64,000 nt of DNA. Origin: Blautia obeum ATCC 29174 (GTDB lineage: Bacteria > Bacillota > Clostridia > Lachnospirales > Lachnospiraceae). The stretch lies in contig NZ_CP102265.1 in assembly GCF_025147765.1 (NCBI RefSeq), positions 3,323,001-3,387,000 on the forward strand, in the 5' to 3' direction. Shown piece after piece: positions 1-8,227 of the stretch. The notes beneath the pieces were generated by a model that did not search any database, had not been told where the DNA came from, and saw only the letters and a program-made list of their open reading frames with translations. The first letter of the stretch is position 1; every line of letters begins with the position of its first letter. The position numbers and the translations under genes were made by a program.

Positions 1-968
1 CACCACTGCAAAACATGTGGATACTGCTTGCCGCTGCAATCGTTCCCTGCCTTTTGCCAGCGATCTATTCTTATCTGTATTACCGCAAATCCTGATTCTT
101 TACCACTGTATATGAATATACTGATGCAGCCACAGGAACTGTGACACAGTGTGCATTCGGCGGCGGTATTTTCAATACAAGCTGGCAGGACATCCTCAGT
201 GGTCTCGGATGGGGACTCGGATACTTTGGTATGCCACATATCCTGGTTCGTTTCATGTCCATCGAAAAACCTTCCATGATTAAAAAATCTTCGATTGTTG
301 CGATCGTATGGGTAATCATTTCATTATTTTCCGCTGTAATGATCGCTTATTTCGGAAGAATGCTCATGGGTGCCGAACTGCTTACTCAGGGAAATCAGAA
401 GCTCGTCTTCATTGCAATGGCACGTAGATTCTTCCCTGCTGGTATCTGTGGACTGCTGCTGGCAGCTATCATTGCAGCCTCTATTTCCACTGCAGACTCT
501 CAGTTATTAGTTTCCTCCAGTTCCTTCACTGCAGACTTGTACTAGCCTTTCTTCCACAAAAAAGCAACCGAGAAAGAGACCCTGTTCGTAGGACGTGTAC
601 TTGTACTTGTTCTCTCACTGATTGCTTTTGTAATTGCTAATTCCAAGGGCAGCGGTGCACAGGCTATCATGGATATGGTCGAAAATGCATGGGATGCCTT
701 TGGTGCCTCCTTCGGACCTACTATCCTGCTGTCTTTGTTCTGGAAACGGTTTAATTATCAGGGTGCTGTAGCCGGTGTCATCTCCGGATTTGTGATCGAT
801 CTGGGCTGGCTGTTAACTGGTATGACCGCTTCCACGGGTATCTTTGAAATTGTTCCGGGATTCTTTGGAAGCCTTGTAGTAGCTATTATTGTTGCAAAAC
901 TTACTTCTGCACCAAATGAAAAAGCGGTTGCCATTTTTGAACAGGGCACCAGCAAAAACGCTGATTGA
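1..968 (+). pseudogene. putP: decayed sodium/proline symporter (PutP-type SSS family), 3' part
   Basis: The frame from about 108 to 968 reads as the C-terminal half of a PutP-type Na+/proline symporter, with the family landmarks GWGLGYFGMPHI, STADSQLLVSSSS and NAWDAFGASFGPTILL in order. It is interrupted by an in-frame TAG at 543-545, at the point where relatives read DLYKPFF, so a Lys codon AAG appears to have become TAG; the frame then stays open to the natural stop at 966-968. Upstream of about 100 the homology jumps frame: ITANPDS sits in frame 1 and TVYEYTDAATG in frame 3, with a TGA at 93-95 in frame 3. The gene therefore carries at least one frameshift plus one nonsense mutation, and its 5' part lies outside the window. 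An assembly or sequencing error remains possible for either change, but two independent lesions favour a real pseudogene. Confidence 0.8.
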
Positions 969-975
969 GTTCACC

Positions 976-1017
976 GATTCAAGAATGCCTTTGGGCATTC
1001 TTGAATCATTTTTTTAT
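976..1017. terminator. intrinsic terminator, putP remnant / chrA
   Basis: A 14-bp perfect stem (976-989 with 994-1007) closes a TTTG loop and is followed by a run of seven T on the plus strand. It ends the putP remnant and overlaps the stop codon of the convergent chrA gene, so it may serve both strands. Confidence 0.85.
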
Positions 1018-1566
1018 TAGTGAAAGCCCCAGTTTCATAATCCCTGCCAAAACCATAACACCAATGGGATTCATCTTTAATTTTTGCAGCAATGCAAAAC
1101 ATATCACAAAAATTATCACCAGGCTCCAATTTGTATTTATCAACTTAATAACTGCAGTTCCCCAGAATGCGGTTATTAAAATTGATATACCTGCAGAAGC
1201 GATCATCGCTATGACTGCCGGTCTTAAGGCATTCAATATTCCCTGAAGCATTCCCATCTTTCTATACTTCAAATATACTTTCGCAATGATTATAACGACC
1301 ACACAGGATGGCAGGATACATCCACCTGTAGCTACAACTGCTCCCGGAATCCCAGCAACTTTAATTCCAACAAAAGTTGCTGCATTTATTGAGATTGGAC
1401 CCGGAGTCATCTGAGAGATTGTGACCAGATCTGTAAATTCTGATATATCCAGCCAGTGATGGATCGTCACCACCTGTTCCTGTATCAGCGGCATTGCCGC
1501 ATATCCACCCCCAAAGCTGAACATTCCCACCTGCAAAAAACTTACAAACAAATATAAATAGATCAT
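1006..1566 (-). CDS. chrA: chromate transporter family protein, second half-size subunit
   Basis: A 186-residue membrane protein of the CHR (chromate ion transporter) family in its short, single-domain form. It shows the family signature near the N-terminus (SFGGGYAAMPLIQ, about residues 17-29) and the TPGPISINAATFVG motif around residues 53-66, followed by about four hydrophobic segments. Short CHR proteins work in pairs, and its partner overlaps it by 4 bases immediately upstream. Whether the substrate is chromate, sulfate or another anion cannot be told from sequence; many anaerobes carry the pair without chromate resistance. It ends inside the terminator shared with the putP remnant. Confidence 0.85.
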   Translation of the reverse strand: MIYLYLFVSFLQVGMFSFGGGYAAMPLIQEQVVTIHHWLDISEFTDLVTISQMTPGPISINAATFVGIKVAGIPGAVVATGGCILPSCVVVIIIAKVYLKYRKMGMLQGILNALRPAVIAMIASAGISILITAFWGTAVIKLINTNWSLVIIFVICFALLQKLKMNPIGVMVLAGIMKLGLSLIKK

Positions 1567-2141
1567 TTCTCTCCTCCCTTCTTTGAAAGGAAAGTTCGGA
1601 TCACGCCGATCATTCCACAGGCAATGATTATATATACAACATTGATGTTAAATATACAGGACCCGGCAAATGCTCCGGCCATGATCAGTAAAGAGATCCT
1701 GTCTTTTTCCTGCACAATCCCCACACCCATTTCATAAACCACAGATGCGATCACCGCTCCAACACCTGCCTGCATTCCTTCAAGTATCTGACTGATAATA
1801 TAGCTGTCCCTAAATGAATGATATCCGACTGATATCACCGAAATGATCAGAAACGGCGGAATGATCGTTCCCAGGATTGCAGTCATAGCCCCCAAAATCC
1901 CCGCCAGTTTATAGCCAACAACAATTGCTCCATTTACTGCAATCGGCCCTGGTGAAGATTGGGCAATTGCAACCAGATCCAGCATTTCCTTCTCATCGAT
2001 CCATTGATAATCATCCACAAATTTCTTTTTCATCAACGTAACGATTACATATCCGCCGCCAAATGTAAATGTGCTGAGATATAAACATGAAAAAAACAGC
2101 TTTCGTAATACATCTCCTTTGCCCTTAGCTTCTTCTTTCAT
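1563..2141 (-). CDS. chrA: chromate transporter family protein, first half-size subunit
   Basis: A 192-residue short-chain CHR family membrane protein. The N-terminal FTFGGGYVIVTLMKKKF motif and the SSPGPIAVNGAIVVG motif match those of the downstream paralogue, the usual arrangement for a two-gene antiparallel-domain transporter. Its start is supported by GGAGG seven bases upstream. The stop overlaps the start of the next gene by 4 bases, so the two are translationally coupled. The region just upstream (2177-2530) holds an unusual phased repeat array that could control this operon. Substrate is not deducible from sequence. Confidence 0.85.
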   Translation of the reverse strand: MKEEAKGKGDVLRKLFFSCLYLSTFTFGGGYVIVTLMKKKFVDDYQWIDEKEMLDLVAIAQSSPGPIAVNGAIVVGYKLAGILGAMTAILGTIIPPFLIISVISVGYHSFRDSYIISQILEGMQAGVGAVIASVVYEMGVGIVQEKDRISLLIMAGAFAGSCIFNINVVYIIIACGMIGVIRTFLSKKGGEK

Positions 2142-2176
2142 TTTGCATCCTCCACTATTCTACTCCCACTATTACA

Positions 2177-2530
2177 GATGTATTTTTATCATCTAATGCA
2201 TCTTAATTTTCTTTTTTTCAGTTATCACAGATACATTTAGGACACTAATATATCTTCTCTTTATGTAATTCTATATCCGAGGATACTTTTTTACAACCGA
2301 TTGCATCTTCAATTTACATTTATTTAGACTTTAAGATACTATTAAACTTATTATCACATATAAATTCATCTTGACTAATATAATTCTCGATTTAAAGATA
2401 CCTTCTTACAATGAAATTCATCCGCAATAACCTAAAATCACTATTGTAGATACTTTCTCCCAATAGATTGTATCTGCAACACCAGAAAAATTGCCATTGT
2501 AGATACTTTCTTCCTATAGATTTCCCATAA
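2177..2530. repeat. helically phased degenerate tandem array (~53-bp unit, 7 copies)
   Basis: Seven degenerate units begin with GATAC or GATG at 2177, 2230, 2282, 2335, 2397, 2449 and 2502, giving spacings of 53, 52, 53, 62, 52 and 53 bases. Within the units a second element (GCATCT, GTATCT, TATCTT, TCATCC or TCATCT) begins 21 bases after the first, except in unit 4 where the offset is 31 because about 10 bases are inserted; in unit 7 it has decayed. In the best units the two elements are inverted (AGATAC...GTATCT). Offsets of 21, 31, 53 and 62 are close to 2, 3, 5 and 6 DNA turns, so the elements lie on one face of the helix. The stretch is AT-rich and has no coding potential. It lies directly upstream of the chrA pair and downstream of the oligopeptide permease operon. 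Confidence 0.7.
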
Positions 2531-2571
2531 AGCCCGAAAAAATGCTTTTGTTTGTATGTTAAACCACAACA

Positions 2572-2590
2572 AGACCGCCAATGGCGGTCT
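2572..2590 (-). terminator. probable terminator after the oligopeptide permease operon
   Basis: An 8-bp GC-rich perfect stem (AGACCGCC / GGCGGTCT) with a 3-base loop lies 28 bases past the oppC stop. The minus-strand tail is only moderately T-rich (GTTGTGGTTT), so termination may be incomplete. Confidence 0.5.
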
Positions 2591-2617
2591 CGTGTTTTCT
2601 TACTCAATATTTTCTTA

Positions 2618-3505
2618 TCAGAAATTACTCTCTTTTCTGTTTGTCTGCTCTCTGCAGGCATTTCCTATATTTGTCAGGCAAAGTACTGTTGCGATCAGGA
2701 AAAGTCCCGGGATCAGGATGATCCACCAGGATCCTGTCATCAGTGCTTTATCTGACAGAGACAGCATACTTCCCCAAGTGATAACTTCTATTGGAAGACC
2801 AATTCCCATAAAGCTCAATGTAGCCTCAGAGATCATTGCAGTTCTTACATTCATGACTACCATAAACATGATCGATGAGAAGAAGTTTGGTACCAGATGC
2901 TTCCACAAAACACGGAAGAACCCTGCTCCCATACATTTTGCTGCGATGATGTACTCGCTGTTTCGAATCTGTCGAACCTCGGTACGTACTACTTTTGCAA
3001 TACTGGTCCAGCTGGTCACGCCGATTACAAACGACAGGCTGAGGATGTTCGCATTTCCCAGGATAGCCTGCAGTAAAATGATCAGAAGCAGTGTTGGTAT
3101 ACTCAAAAAAACTTCTGTAAATCGCATGATCATTTCATCAAGCCACGCCGGTGCCACACCACTGAAGGCGCCAACTACCACCGCAATAAACGTAGAGATT
3201 ACCGTGGCCAGGCCACCGATCAGAATTGAAATTCTTCCCCCATACCAGATCATGGAAAAGATATCTCTTCCCATGGTATCTGTTCCAAAAAGGAACTCCG
3301 CATTTGGAGCCTTATTATAATTAAGAAGATCCATATAAGCAGGATCCTTTGTCATGATCAGTTCTGCTCCCAGACAGCCCAGGATGATAAGAATCAATAT
3401 TACTGCTGAAACAACTGGTTTACCTTCGTACCACTTTTTCTTTGATTTTGAAATTACAGTTTCTGTTTTTCTGATTCCTGCCAGTTCAAATGAATGATTC
3501 GTCAT
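2618..3505 (-). CDS. oppC: oligopeptide/dipeptide ABC transporter permease (OppC/DppC)
   Basis: A 295-residue inner-membrane permease of the DppC/OppC family. It has an N-terminal cytoplasmic tail, a first membrane segment at about 35-55, the extracellular FGTDTMGRDIFS motif typical of OppC, and the EAA loop region (AAKCMGAGFFRVLWKHLVPN) that contacts the ATPases. Length is normal for the family. It overlaps the oppB stop by 4 bases and has a GGAGG-type site upstream, so it is the last gene of the oppA-D-F-B-C operon. Substrate is most likely short peptides, but nickel or other ligands cannot be excluded for this family. Confidence 0.9.
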   Translation of the reverse strand: MTNHSFELAGIRKTETVISKSKKKWYEGKPVVSAVILILIILGCLGAELIMTKDPAYMDLLNYNKAPNAEFLFGTDTMGRDIFSMIWYGGRISILIGGLATVISTFIAVVVGAFSGVAPAWLDEMIMRFTEVFLSIPTLLLIILLQAILGNANILSLSFVIGVTSWTSIAKVVRTEVRQIRNSEYIIAAKCMGAGFFRVLWKHLVPNFFSSIMFMVVMNVRTAMISEATLSFMGIGLPIEVITWGSMLSLSDKALMTGSWWIILIPGLFLIATVLCLTNIGNACREQTNRKESNF

Positions 3506-4506
3506 CCTTCCACCACCTCCGATTTCTCGGTTATCACTTCATCCTTCATACGAGGATCAATCTGTTCATTGATAGTCTGACTGACGATATTACAGAAAAT
3601 AACCAGGATTCCTGACATCATACAAAGCAGCATCAGCAGATTGTAATCATGGTATCTGGCGCTCTCATAAGACAGAGCTCCTATTCCAGGATACGAAAAT
3701 ACACTTTCTACAACATAAGTTCCGCCAAGTACATGCGGAACTGCAATAGCCATGATGCTTAAGTAAGCAGGCATTACGTTTCGAACACAGTGTCTGAACA
3801 TAAGCTTTTTCTTATCTAATCCCTTGGCCTTAGCCAGAAGCACGTAATCTGCACGGACTTCTTCAAGGATCTTATTTCGGATCATGTAAGCATAGTACCA
3901 CAGATGCTCCAGAACTACGATCGTCAAAGGCATGATCAGATGAATCAACCTGTCTCCGACATCTCCTGCCTTTCCGGTACTGTATGCGCCACTGCTTGGC
4001 AGGATCTTGAGATTTACAGAGAAGATAAGGATCAGCACCAACGCCATCCAGAATTCCGGGATACAGCTGGATATCGTACCCAGTTTACATAAAATCCGGT
4101 CTGCCAGCCGGTTTTCGTACCAGGCACACAGGATTCCCAGAAGCAATGCTCCCGCGAACATAATGACAAATCCGATTCCTCCCAGCAAAAGCGTATTGCC
4201 AATACGACCGCCAATTACTTCCAATACATCCTGTTTGTATTTAAATGAAATACCAAATTCTCCATGAAAAGCATTTTTTACCCATTTCACATACTGCACA
4301 GAAATTGGCTCGTTCAGTCCCAGTTTTTCCATCGCCCATTCACGTTCTTCCGGGCTCATCTTTTCTGTACGGTCACCATAATAGGAAATCAGAGGATCTC
4401 CCGGTGCCAGACGTGCTACATAAAACACTGCAACAGACAGAATAAATACTGAAATCAGGAATATCAGACATTTTTTACCATAGTAGACTAACTTTTTTTG
4501 TCTCAT
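3502..4506 (-). CDS. oppB: oligopeptide/dipeptide ABC transporter permease (OppB/DppB)
   Basis: Membrane permease subunit of about 334 residues, with an N-terminal membrane segment, the ARLAPGDPL motif after it, a large extracytoplasmic loop and the EAA motif region (DYVLLAKAKGLDKKKLMFRHCVRN). I place the start at the ATG at 4506, which overlaps the oppF stop (TAATG) and follows GGAAAGGGG at good distance; a GTG 12 bases upstream is the alternative. With OppC it forms the membrane channel of the peptide importer. Confidence 0.9.
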   Translation of the reverse strand: MRQKKLVYYGKKCLIFLISVFILSVAVFYVARLAPGDPLISYYGDRTEKMSPEEREWAMEKLGLNEPISVQYVKWVKNAFHGEFGISFKYKQDVLEVIGGRIGNTLLLGGIGFVIMFAGALLLGILCAWYENRLADRILCKLGTISSCIPEFWMALVLILIFSVNLKILPSSGAYSTGKAGDVGDRLIHLIMPLTIVVLEHLWYYAYMIRNKILEEVRADYVLLAKAKGLDKKKLMFRHCVRNVMPAYLSIMAIAVPHVLGGTYVVESVFSYPGIGALSYESARYHDYNLLMLLCMMSGILVIFCNIVSQTINEQIDPRMKDEVITEKSEVVEG

Positions 4507-5417
4507 TATATGCTGCACCCCTTTCCATCAGCCGGGAGCATTGCAAAATGTCCTGGTGACACTTCTGTCCACACACTGTTTTCCATTCCTTCGCCATCAT
4601 AATACTGAAGGACTCTTTTTCTTTCTCTGATCGGGTCCGGCACAGGAATTGCAGACAGCAGTGTTTTTGTATAAGGGTGCACCGGATTGGAATACAATTC
4701 CTCCGACGGTGCCAGTTCTACCAGTTTTCCATGATACATTACCCCAACACGGTCACAGAGATATTCAACCATAGCCAGGTCGTGAGCAATAAACAAGAAT
4801 GTAAATCCGTGCTCCTCCTGCAGATGGCGGAACAGGTTCACGATCTGTGCCTGTATGGAAACATCCAGAGAAGCGATTGGTTCATCCGCTACCAGAAATT
4901 CCGGCTCCATACATAAGGATCTGGCTATTGCCACGCGCTGTCTCTGACCGCCGGACAATTCGGATGGATAACGATCCAGAAAACTGTTCTCAAGTCCTAC
5001 ATATTCCATCTGAAAGGCTGCTTCTTTTATATAGCTTCCTCGAGGTGGTGTAATATGCTGGATTCTCATTGGTTCCGTAATAATATCTGACACCTTCATC
5101 TTCTGATTCAGACTGGAGGCAGAATCCTGAAAGATCATCTGTCGTCTGGTCTGAAGCATTTTTTTATTCTTTCTGAATTCTTTTTTGTCACAGATATTTA
5201 CATCTTTGTACCAGATTTCTCCCTGCGCCGGCTGATAGATATTCATCAGACATCTGGCTACGGTAGATTTTCCGGAACCGGATTCTCCTACCAGCCCAAA
5301 GATCTCACCTTTATGAATCTGGAAAGAGACATCATCCACAGCCTTTACTTTGATCTTTTTCGTCAGATGAAACTGCTGGCTCAGATGCCTGACATCTAAT
5401 AATACTTCTTTACTCAC
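4506..5417 (-). CDS. oppF: oligopeptide ABC transporter ATP-binding protein (OppF/DppF)
   Basis: A 303-residue ABC ATPase with Walker A (GESGSGKST), the signature LSGGQRQRVAIARSL, Walker B (FLVADEPIASLD) and the switch histidine (FIAHDLAMVEYL). The C-terminal VELAPSEELYSNPVHPYTKTLLSAIP segment is the peptide-transporter ATPase hallmark. The start is a GTG at 5417 directly behind GGAGG, inside the last codons of oppD; the open frame extends further upstream but lacks homology and overlaps oppD. The Cys-rich cluster often found at the C-terminus of OppD/F is not obvious here. Confidence 0.9.
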   Translation of the reverse strand: MSKEVLLDVRHLSQQFHLTKKIKVKAVDDVSFQIHKGEIFGLVGESGSGKSTVARCLMNIYQPAQGEIWYKDVNICDKKEFRKNKKMLQTRRQMIFQDSASSLNQKMKVSDIITEPMRIQHITPPRGSYIKEAAFQMEYVGLENSFLDRYPSELSGGQRQRVAIARSLCMEPEFLVADEPIASLDVSIQAQIVNLFRHLQEEHGFTFLFIAHDLAMVEYLCDRVGVMYHGKLVELAPSEELYSNPVHPYTKTLLSAIPVPDPIRERKRVLQYYDGEGMENSVWTEVSPGHFAMLPADGKGCSI

Positions 5418-6423
5418 TGCACTGTCCTCCCATAGGTGATTTGATCTGTGGTGCCCTTGGGTCCAACAGCCAGGTTGCCGCATAATGCGTGTCTGTGATC
5501 TTAAACATAGGCGGCATTTCTTCATAATCAATGTTCAGCGCATATTCATTTCGACATGCAAAAGCATCCCCTTTAGGTGGATTGATCAATGTAGGCGGCA
5601 TTCCAGGAATCGTGTACAGGCTTTCTTTTCCTTTTGCAAATGCCGGAAGTGATCTCATCAGGCCCCAGGTATATGGATGCTGCGGATCATAATAGACTTC
5701 CTCCGCTGTGCCAATCTCCACGATCTTGCCAGCATACATTACCGCTACCCTGTCCGCAACACGGGCAACTACTCCCAGATCATGGGATACCAGTATGGTG
5801 GCTGTTCCAAACTTCATCTGGATTTCGCGCAGAAGATCCAGAATCTGTGCCTGAATGGTCACATCCAGTGCCGTGGTCGGCTCATCGGCGAATAAAATAT
5901 CCGGATCTGCTGCCAGAGCAATCGCCATAACGCATCTCTGACGCATTCCGCCGGAGAACTGCCACGGATACTGATGATAACGTTCCTTTGGATGCGAAAT
6001 ACCAACCAGTTCCATAAGCTCCAGAACCTTTTGGTTTACCTGTTCTTTTGTATAGTTCTTATTATGTATCAACACTGCTTCCGCAATCTGTTTTCCAATT
6101 TTAATCGTTGGATTCAGGGAAGTCATAGGATCCTGAAAGATCATGGAAAAAATTCTTCCACGAAGCTTCTGCATCTCTTTTTCCCGATAACAGGTAATAT
6201 CCTGCCCCTTTACATGGATACTGCCCTCTTTTATCTTGGCCCTTGGCGGCAAAAGCTTCATGATACTTTTGCAAAGTACACTCTTTCCGCATCCGGATTC
6301 TCCAACTATAGCCAGCACTTCTCCCTTTTTTAACGAAAAAGAGACATCTCTTACCGCCTGGACCTCTCCCGAAGGACCATCTATGCTGACTGAAAGATTT
6401 TTGACCTCTAATAAATGTTCCAT
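5410..6423 (-). CDS. oppD: oligopeptide ABC transporter ATP-binding protein (OppD/DppD)
   Basis: An ABC ATPase of about 337 residues with Walker A (GESGCGKSV), Q-loop (IFQDPMTSLNP), signature FSGGMRQRCVMAIAL, Walker B (ILFADEPTTALDV) and the HPYTWGLMRSLP family motif near the C-terminus. The start chosen is ATG 6423, six bases behind AGGG; a TTG two codons earlier is possible. It is the first gene behind the terminator hairpin that follows the binding-protein gene, so it is expected to be expressed below the binding protein. It pairs with OppF to drive uptake. Confidence 0.9.
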   Translation of the reverse strand: MEHLLEVKNLSVSIDGPSGEVQAVRDVSFSLKKGEVLAIVGESGCGKSVLCKSIMKLLPPRAKIKEGSIHVKGQDITCYREKEMQKLRGRIFSMIFQDPMTSLNPTIKIGKQIAEAVLIHNKNYTKEQVNQKVLELMELVGISHPKERYHQYPWQFSGGMRQRCVMAIALAADPDILFADEPTTALDVTIQAQILDLLREIQMKFGTATILVSHDLGVVARVADRVAVMYAGKIVEIGTAEEVYYDPQHPYTWGLMRSLPAFAKGKESLYTIPGMPPTLINPPKGDAFACRNEYALNIDYEEMPPMFKITDTHYAATWLLDPRAPQIKSPMGGQCSE

Positions 6424-6447
6424 TTTCAACCCTTTTTCCGCTCGTGT

Positions 6448-6473
6448 AAAAAGGGGGCACTCCGCGTGCCCCC
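6448..6473 (-). terminator. intercistronic terminator/attenuator between binding protein and oppD
   Basis: On the minus strand an 8-bp perfect stem (GGGGGCAC / GTGCCCCC) with a 5-base loop runs straight into five T. It sits between the binding-protein gene and oppD, a common way to make more binding protein than membrane components. Confidence 0.9.
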
Positions 6474-6497
6474 GTCACAACCCTTATCTCGTTTTAT

Positions 6498-8039
6498 TCA
6501 TTCAATAGTCCAGTCTGCAACATTCCAGAAAATACCAACTCCGTGATGTCCCATAATGGTATCAGGATCGATCCCCTTAATATTGCTGTCTGCAACATAG
6601 TTTGCATCAATATAGCAGATCATCGCATAAGCCGGATCCTCTGCAAGAGCTTTCTGGAAATTAGCATAAGCTTCTTTACGAACCTCCGGATCATCGGACT
6701 GTCTTGCTTCTGTCAGATATTTGTCAACTTCCTCGTTAGAGTAGCTGGAGTAGTTTGCTCCCTTATCTGTTCCGAATACTTTATATGTATGATCGTCAGC
6801 ATCAAACGGGCTTCCCCATCCGATCAGGAATGCCATCTGTCCTGCCCAGTCTGTCTGTGCCGGGATTTCTACAGATACATCCATACCGATTTCCCTCAGT
6901 TCCTGTGCTGCGATCTGAGCCATGTCAATACGTACCTGGTCTCCGGCACTTACACTGATCACAAAACCTACTTTTTCGCCGTCGCGGTAGTAGAATCCAT
7001 CATCACCCATTTCACATCCGGCAGCTTCAAGGATTTCTTTTGATTTTTCCGGATTGTAATCATAGTGCTCAACATCTTCACAGTTGTAGGTATTTCTCTG
7101 AAGAGGACCATAAGCAGGCATTCCCTGTCCCAGGATAACTGCGTCGATGATTGCCTGACGGTCAAGTCCGTAGCATACTGCCGGGATCAGGTCACGGTTT
7201 TTCTGCCAGTATTCGTTTCCAAAGTTAAACATGATTCCACGATAATCAGCAGTCTTCATATCATAACATGTATAAGCATCGTCTCCGGCAAAAGCTGCTG
7301 CATCCTTTGGAGTTAAAAGAGCCAGATCCAGTTCTCCGGATTTTAACTGAAGAGCTTTTGCATTGTCATCTGGTACGATCTTAAATACGATTTTATCGAT
7401 AGAAGGCTCACCTTTGAAGTAATCATCATTTTTAGCAAGTGTGATAGCCTGTCCTTCATCCCAGGATTCAATTTTGTATGGGCCAGTTCCAACCGGGTTA
7501 CGGAAGAAATCAGATGTCTGCATATCCTCTCCCTCAAGCAGATGCTTAGGAAGAACTGCCATTGTCATATAGTCAAGAAATGCAACGTTTTTGTCCTCGA
7601 GTTTGAATTCAACTGTATGGTCATCAACCACGTTGATCTCTTCTACGTCTTCGTAGTTTGGTGCATTCTCAGAACCATTTTCCGGATCCATGATAGCTTC
7701 GATCGTAAATTTAACATCGTCTGCTGTAACAGGTTCGCCATCCTGCCATTTAGCATCTTCTGCCATGTGGAATGTGTAGGTATTTGTTGCATCATCAAAT
7801 TTCCAGCTTTCTGCCAGTCCCGGAACTACCTGATTGTCTCCGTCATGTGCAGTTAATCCATTAAAGATCAGAATATTGATCTCGCCATGTTCGTCCATGG
7901 CCGGGTTGATTCTGGTATAATCTCCGCTTCCGTATACCAGTGTTGTTTCTTCATCTGCCAGTACAGGCACTGTGGTTCCGGCGCTGACCAGTGATACAGT
8001 CAGAAGCATTCCGGCAATTGTTAAAATCCCCTTTTTCAT
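6498..8039 (-). CDS. oppA: extracellular peptide-binding protein, SBP family 5 (OppA/DppA-like)
   Basis: A 513-residue solute-binding protein. It has a signal peptide (positively charged start, hydrophobic core at about 6-22, likely cleavage after VLA at about 28). The mature region shows the family-5 landmarks YTFHMAEDAKWQDGEPVTADDVKF, GTGPYKI and the C-terminal YSNEEVDKYL. It is the first gene of the transporter operon. Unlike most Gram-positive peptide-binding proteins it has no lipobox cysteine, so it would be secreted or held by some other means. The ligand is probably a peptide; NikA-type relatives bind other ligands and cannot be excluded. Confidence 0.88.
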   Translation of the reverse strand: MKKGILTIAGMLLTVSLVSAGTTVPVLADEETTLVYGSGDYTRINPAMDEHGEINILIFNGLTAHDGDNQVVPGLAESWKFDDATNTYTFHMAEDAKWQDGEPVTADDVKFTIEAIMDPENGSENAPNYEDVEEINVVDDHTVEFKLEDKNVAFLDYMTMAVLPKHLLEGEDMQTSDFFRNPVGTGPYKIESWDEGQAITLAKNDDYFKGEPSIDKIVFKIVPDDNAKALQLKSGELDLALLTPKDAAAFAGDDAYTCYDMKTADYRGIMFNFGNEYWQKNRDLIPAVCYGLDRQAIIDAVILGQGMPAYGPLQRNTYNCEDVEHYDYNPEKSKEILEAAGCEMGDDGFYYRDGEKVGFVISVSAGDQVRIDMAQIAAQELREIGMDVSVEIPAQTDWAGQMAFLIGWGSPFDADDHTYKVFGTDKGANYSSYSNEEVDKYLTEARQSDDPEVRKEAYANFQKALAEDPAYAMICYIDANYVADSNIKGIDPDTIMGHHGVGIFWNVADWTIE

Positions 8040-8197
8040 TATCTGTTCCCTCGCTTTTTATTTGGTAACTTAACTTACTCAATGATACCAAAACGGTCTG
8101 GCATCCATAAGCCCTGTAGGGGGATATTGATGTATTCCTATTTATGACGTACATATTCCATTTCAACATATTTAATCCGATGATATGCTCTCGACAT

Positions 8198-8227
8198 AAA
8201 AAAAGGAAGCCGTTATTCACGACTTCC
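8198..8227 (-). terminator. terminator of the polyamine operon
   Basis: On the minus strand the stem GGAAGTCG / CGGCTTCC (one mismatch) is followed by seven T. The loop contains the nspC stop codon, so the hairpin overlaps the gene end. Confidence 0.85.

Noticed and set aside
543..545. Programmed read-through or pyrrolysine at the putP TAG
   Set aside because: There is a second lesion upstream in the same gene and no pyl genes or read-through context; plain decay is simpler.
1006..2141. Calling the CHR pair a chromate-resistance determinant
   Set aside because: Family membership is clear but the substrate is not; no other metal-resistance genes adjoin.
2177..2530. Possible CRISPR array, because of regular spacing
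   Set aside because: The recurring elements are only 5-6 bases and degenerate, there is no conserved 25-36 base repeat, and no cas genes are nearby.
5418..5531. N-terminal extension of OppF
   Set aside because: It overlaps oppD in another frame, has no homology, and a GTG with GGAGG explains the start at 5417.
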